Program-made: the position numbers and the translations under genes | Notes under the pieces: generated by a model | Seen by the model: the letters and a program-made list of their open reading frames with translations, nothing else | Database searches by the model: none | What the model was told of the DNA's origin: nothing | Shown here: piece after piece, positions 62,991-64,000 of the stretch | Layout: every line of letters begins with the position of its first letter | How positions within the stretch are numbered: position 1 is the first letter of the stretch | NCBI GenBank assembly: GCA_948567375.1 | Contig: OX419760.1 | Span: forward strand, 62,120,911 to 62,184,910 | Direction of reading: 5' to 3' | Source of the DNA: Lunularia cruciata | Taxonomy: Eukaryota > Streptophyta > Marchantiopsida > Lunulariales > Lunulariaceae | Length of the DNA: 64,000 bases

Positions 62991-64000
62991 AAAAAGATCT
63001 ATCTTATGAATAGATTGTTGGGTAGAGTGGATACAATGGTTTAGTATAACAATGATATATATGGAAGGTAAGAAACAACTTGCAAATGCATTCACCTAGA
63101 TGCCTATGGCAAACAATCTTGTGGTAGAGGTCAAGATGAACCTAGAATTTTGGCCAAGGATTCTTACAAAGATTGACACACAGCTTGTAGGAGCTCAATC
63201 ACCCAAAGGCGTAACCAATACCCAAAGACTCACATTTTCTAATGGCAAGTTATGGATCTTGAATGCCCTAGACCTAAGAACCACCATCCTAAAAAAAATT
63301 CATGATTTTGCCGTTGCAAGCGATGTTGGAGGAGACAAGGCCTTAGATGCATTCAAATTCCATTACTATTGGCCCACAATGAGCAATAATGTGATGGAGT
63401 ATGTTCAAACCTGCTTACTTTGTTAACAAATAAAACCTTTAATCAGGTTCCTATAGGACTCCTTCAAGCCTCCCTACTCCTACACAAATTTGGGAGCAGG
63501 TCAACATGGATCTGCTTGTGTATTGCCCAAGACCACCTAAGGGTTTGATTCCATTGTAATCTTTGTAGACTAACTCAGCAAAATGATTCATGTGTGTTCT
63601 ATGACCAAGGATCTGACTACTCTACAATTAGCTTAATTGTACTTAGTTGTAGTCTTTTCTCATCATGGCCTATCTTGAGTGCTTATCACCGACCGGGGTA
63701 TTCAATTCATTAGTTTGTTTTGGAGAATACCCTTTGGCTTCTTCAAAACTAAACTTGCCATGTCCACAACATATAATCTAAAAACTAATGGACAAATAAA
63801 GCGGGCTAATTGCACTATTGAGGACATGCTCCGGGGCTTCACTTTAGAGGAGAAAAAAGGGTGGGACACTCTACTTCCATTGGTGGAATTTCCCCATAAC
63901 AAATGAACATCTACACATGTCATACCATTCTTCCTCATGTATAGAGAATACCTTTAAGCTTAGTAAAGATCCACCTAATGGTTACAAAAGTTGACATTGT
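62991..64000 (+). pseudogene. Element H integrase, partial
   Basis: The zinc-binding region is at 63100-63426 ('WPRILTKIDTQLVGAQ', 'IHDFAVASDVGGDKALDAF', where the second zinc His is now Asp, and 'CLLC'). The core is at 63679-63906: 'LITDRGIQFISLFW' (central Asp kept) and 'KTNGQIKRANCTIED', with Lys in place of the catalytic Glu. Continues beyond the window. Inactive. Confidence 0.78.

Larger units (their letters stand above)
59580..64000 (+). mobile_element. Element H (family I chromovirus), partial, runs off the window
   Basis: A plus-strand family I element missing its LTR, gag and protease start. Order: protease end, pre-RT spacer, RT, RNase H (59580-61138), J2 inserted at 61139-62985 with duplication agaca, then integrase (62991-64000), cut by the window end. 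It is decayed to about the same degree as A. Confidence 0.8.

Overview
The window is nuclear DNA of a plant with a large, repeat-packed genome. It is AT-rich, most elements prime from a Met-initiator-type site (TGGTATCAGAGC), and the retroelement lineages are plant types: chromoviruses with C-terminal chromodomains and a Tat/Athila-like Ty3/gypsy. I found no host gene, structural RNA gene or CRISPR array. A gymnosperm or other non-flowering land plant is a reasonable guess, because one element carries a DNMT3-type methyltransferase and true DNMT3 genes are known outside the flowering plants. This is inference, not proof.

Almost everything is nested LTR retrotransposons. Family I (LTR TGTAATACC...TTACA, chromovirus, + strand): K (solo LTR, 4357-6802), A (7250-34404, split by B and C), B (9553-16124) and H (59580 to the window end). 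Family II (LTR TGTAACAATATGG...CTTTTACA, chromovirus): L (4068-7249 and 34405-34781, -), C (17061-32586, -), E (34782-38132 plus a tail at 59397, +) and F (38133-59396, -). Family III is D (19300-29231, +), the main discovery, with an older relative at 1602-3265 (-). Family IV is G1 (39950-47740, -) and G2 (49857-57690, -). Family V is two long TG...CA blocks with target duplications, J1 (4490-6213) and J2 (61139-62985), probably solo LTRs. A small Ty1/copia fragment lies near 3600-3900.

Insertion order can be read from the target-site duplications. K and A entered L, and J1 entered K. B entered A (in its RT), C entered A (between RNase H and integrase), and D entered C (in its RNase H). On the right, F entered E (perfect 5-bp cttgg), G1 and G2 each entered F, and J2 entered H.

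Element D is a Ty3/gypsy element whose pol contains a DNMT3-type cytosine-5 methyltransferase domain between protease and reverse transcriptase. Motifs I, II, IV with Pro-Cys, VI, VIII, IX and X follow in canonical, non-permuted order. Its integrase ends in a C4HC3 PHD finger, where the neighbouring families have a chromodomain. Its ends are not ordinary LTRs but a split-direct-repeat layout A1...B1-A2-B2. Its reading frames carry 21 in-frame stops, 17 TAG and 4 TGA and no TAA, which is what C-to-T decay at CHG and CG sites would give. D therefore encoded a methylation writer and a chromatin reader, and looks as if it was itself methylated.

G2 is the only element that still looks autonomous: one 1608-codon gag-pol frame and two 692-bp LTRs that differ at one position. 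All other coding regions are broken.
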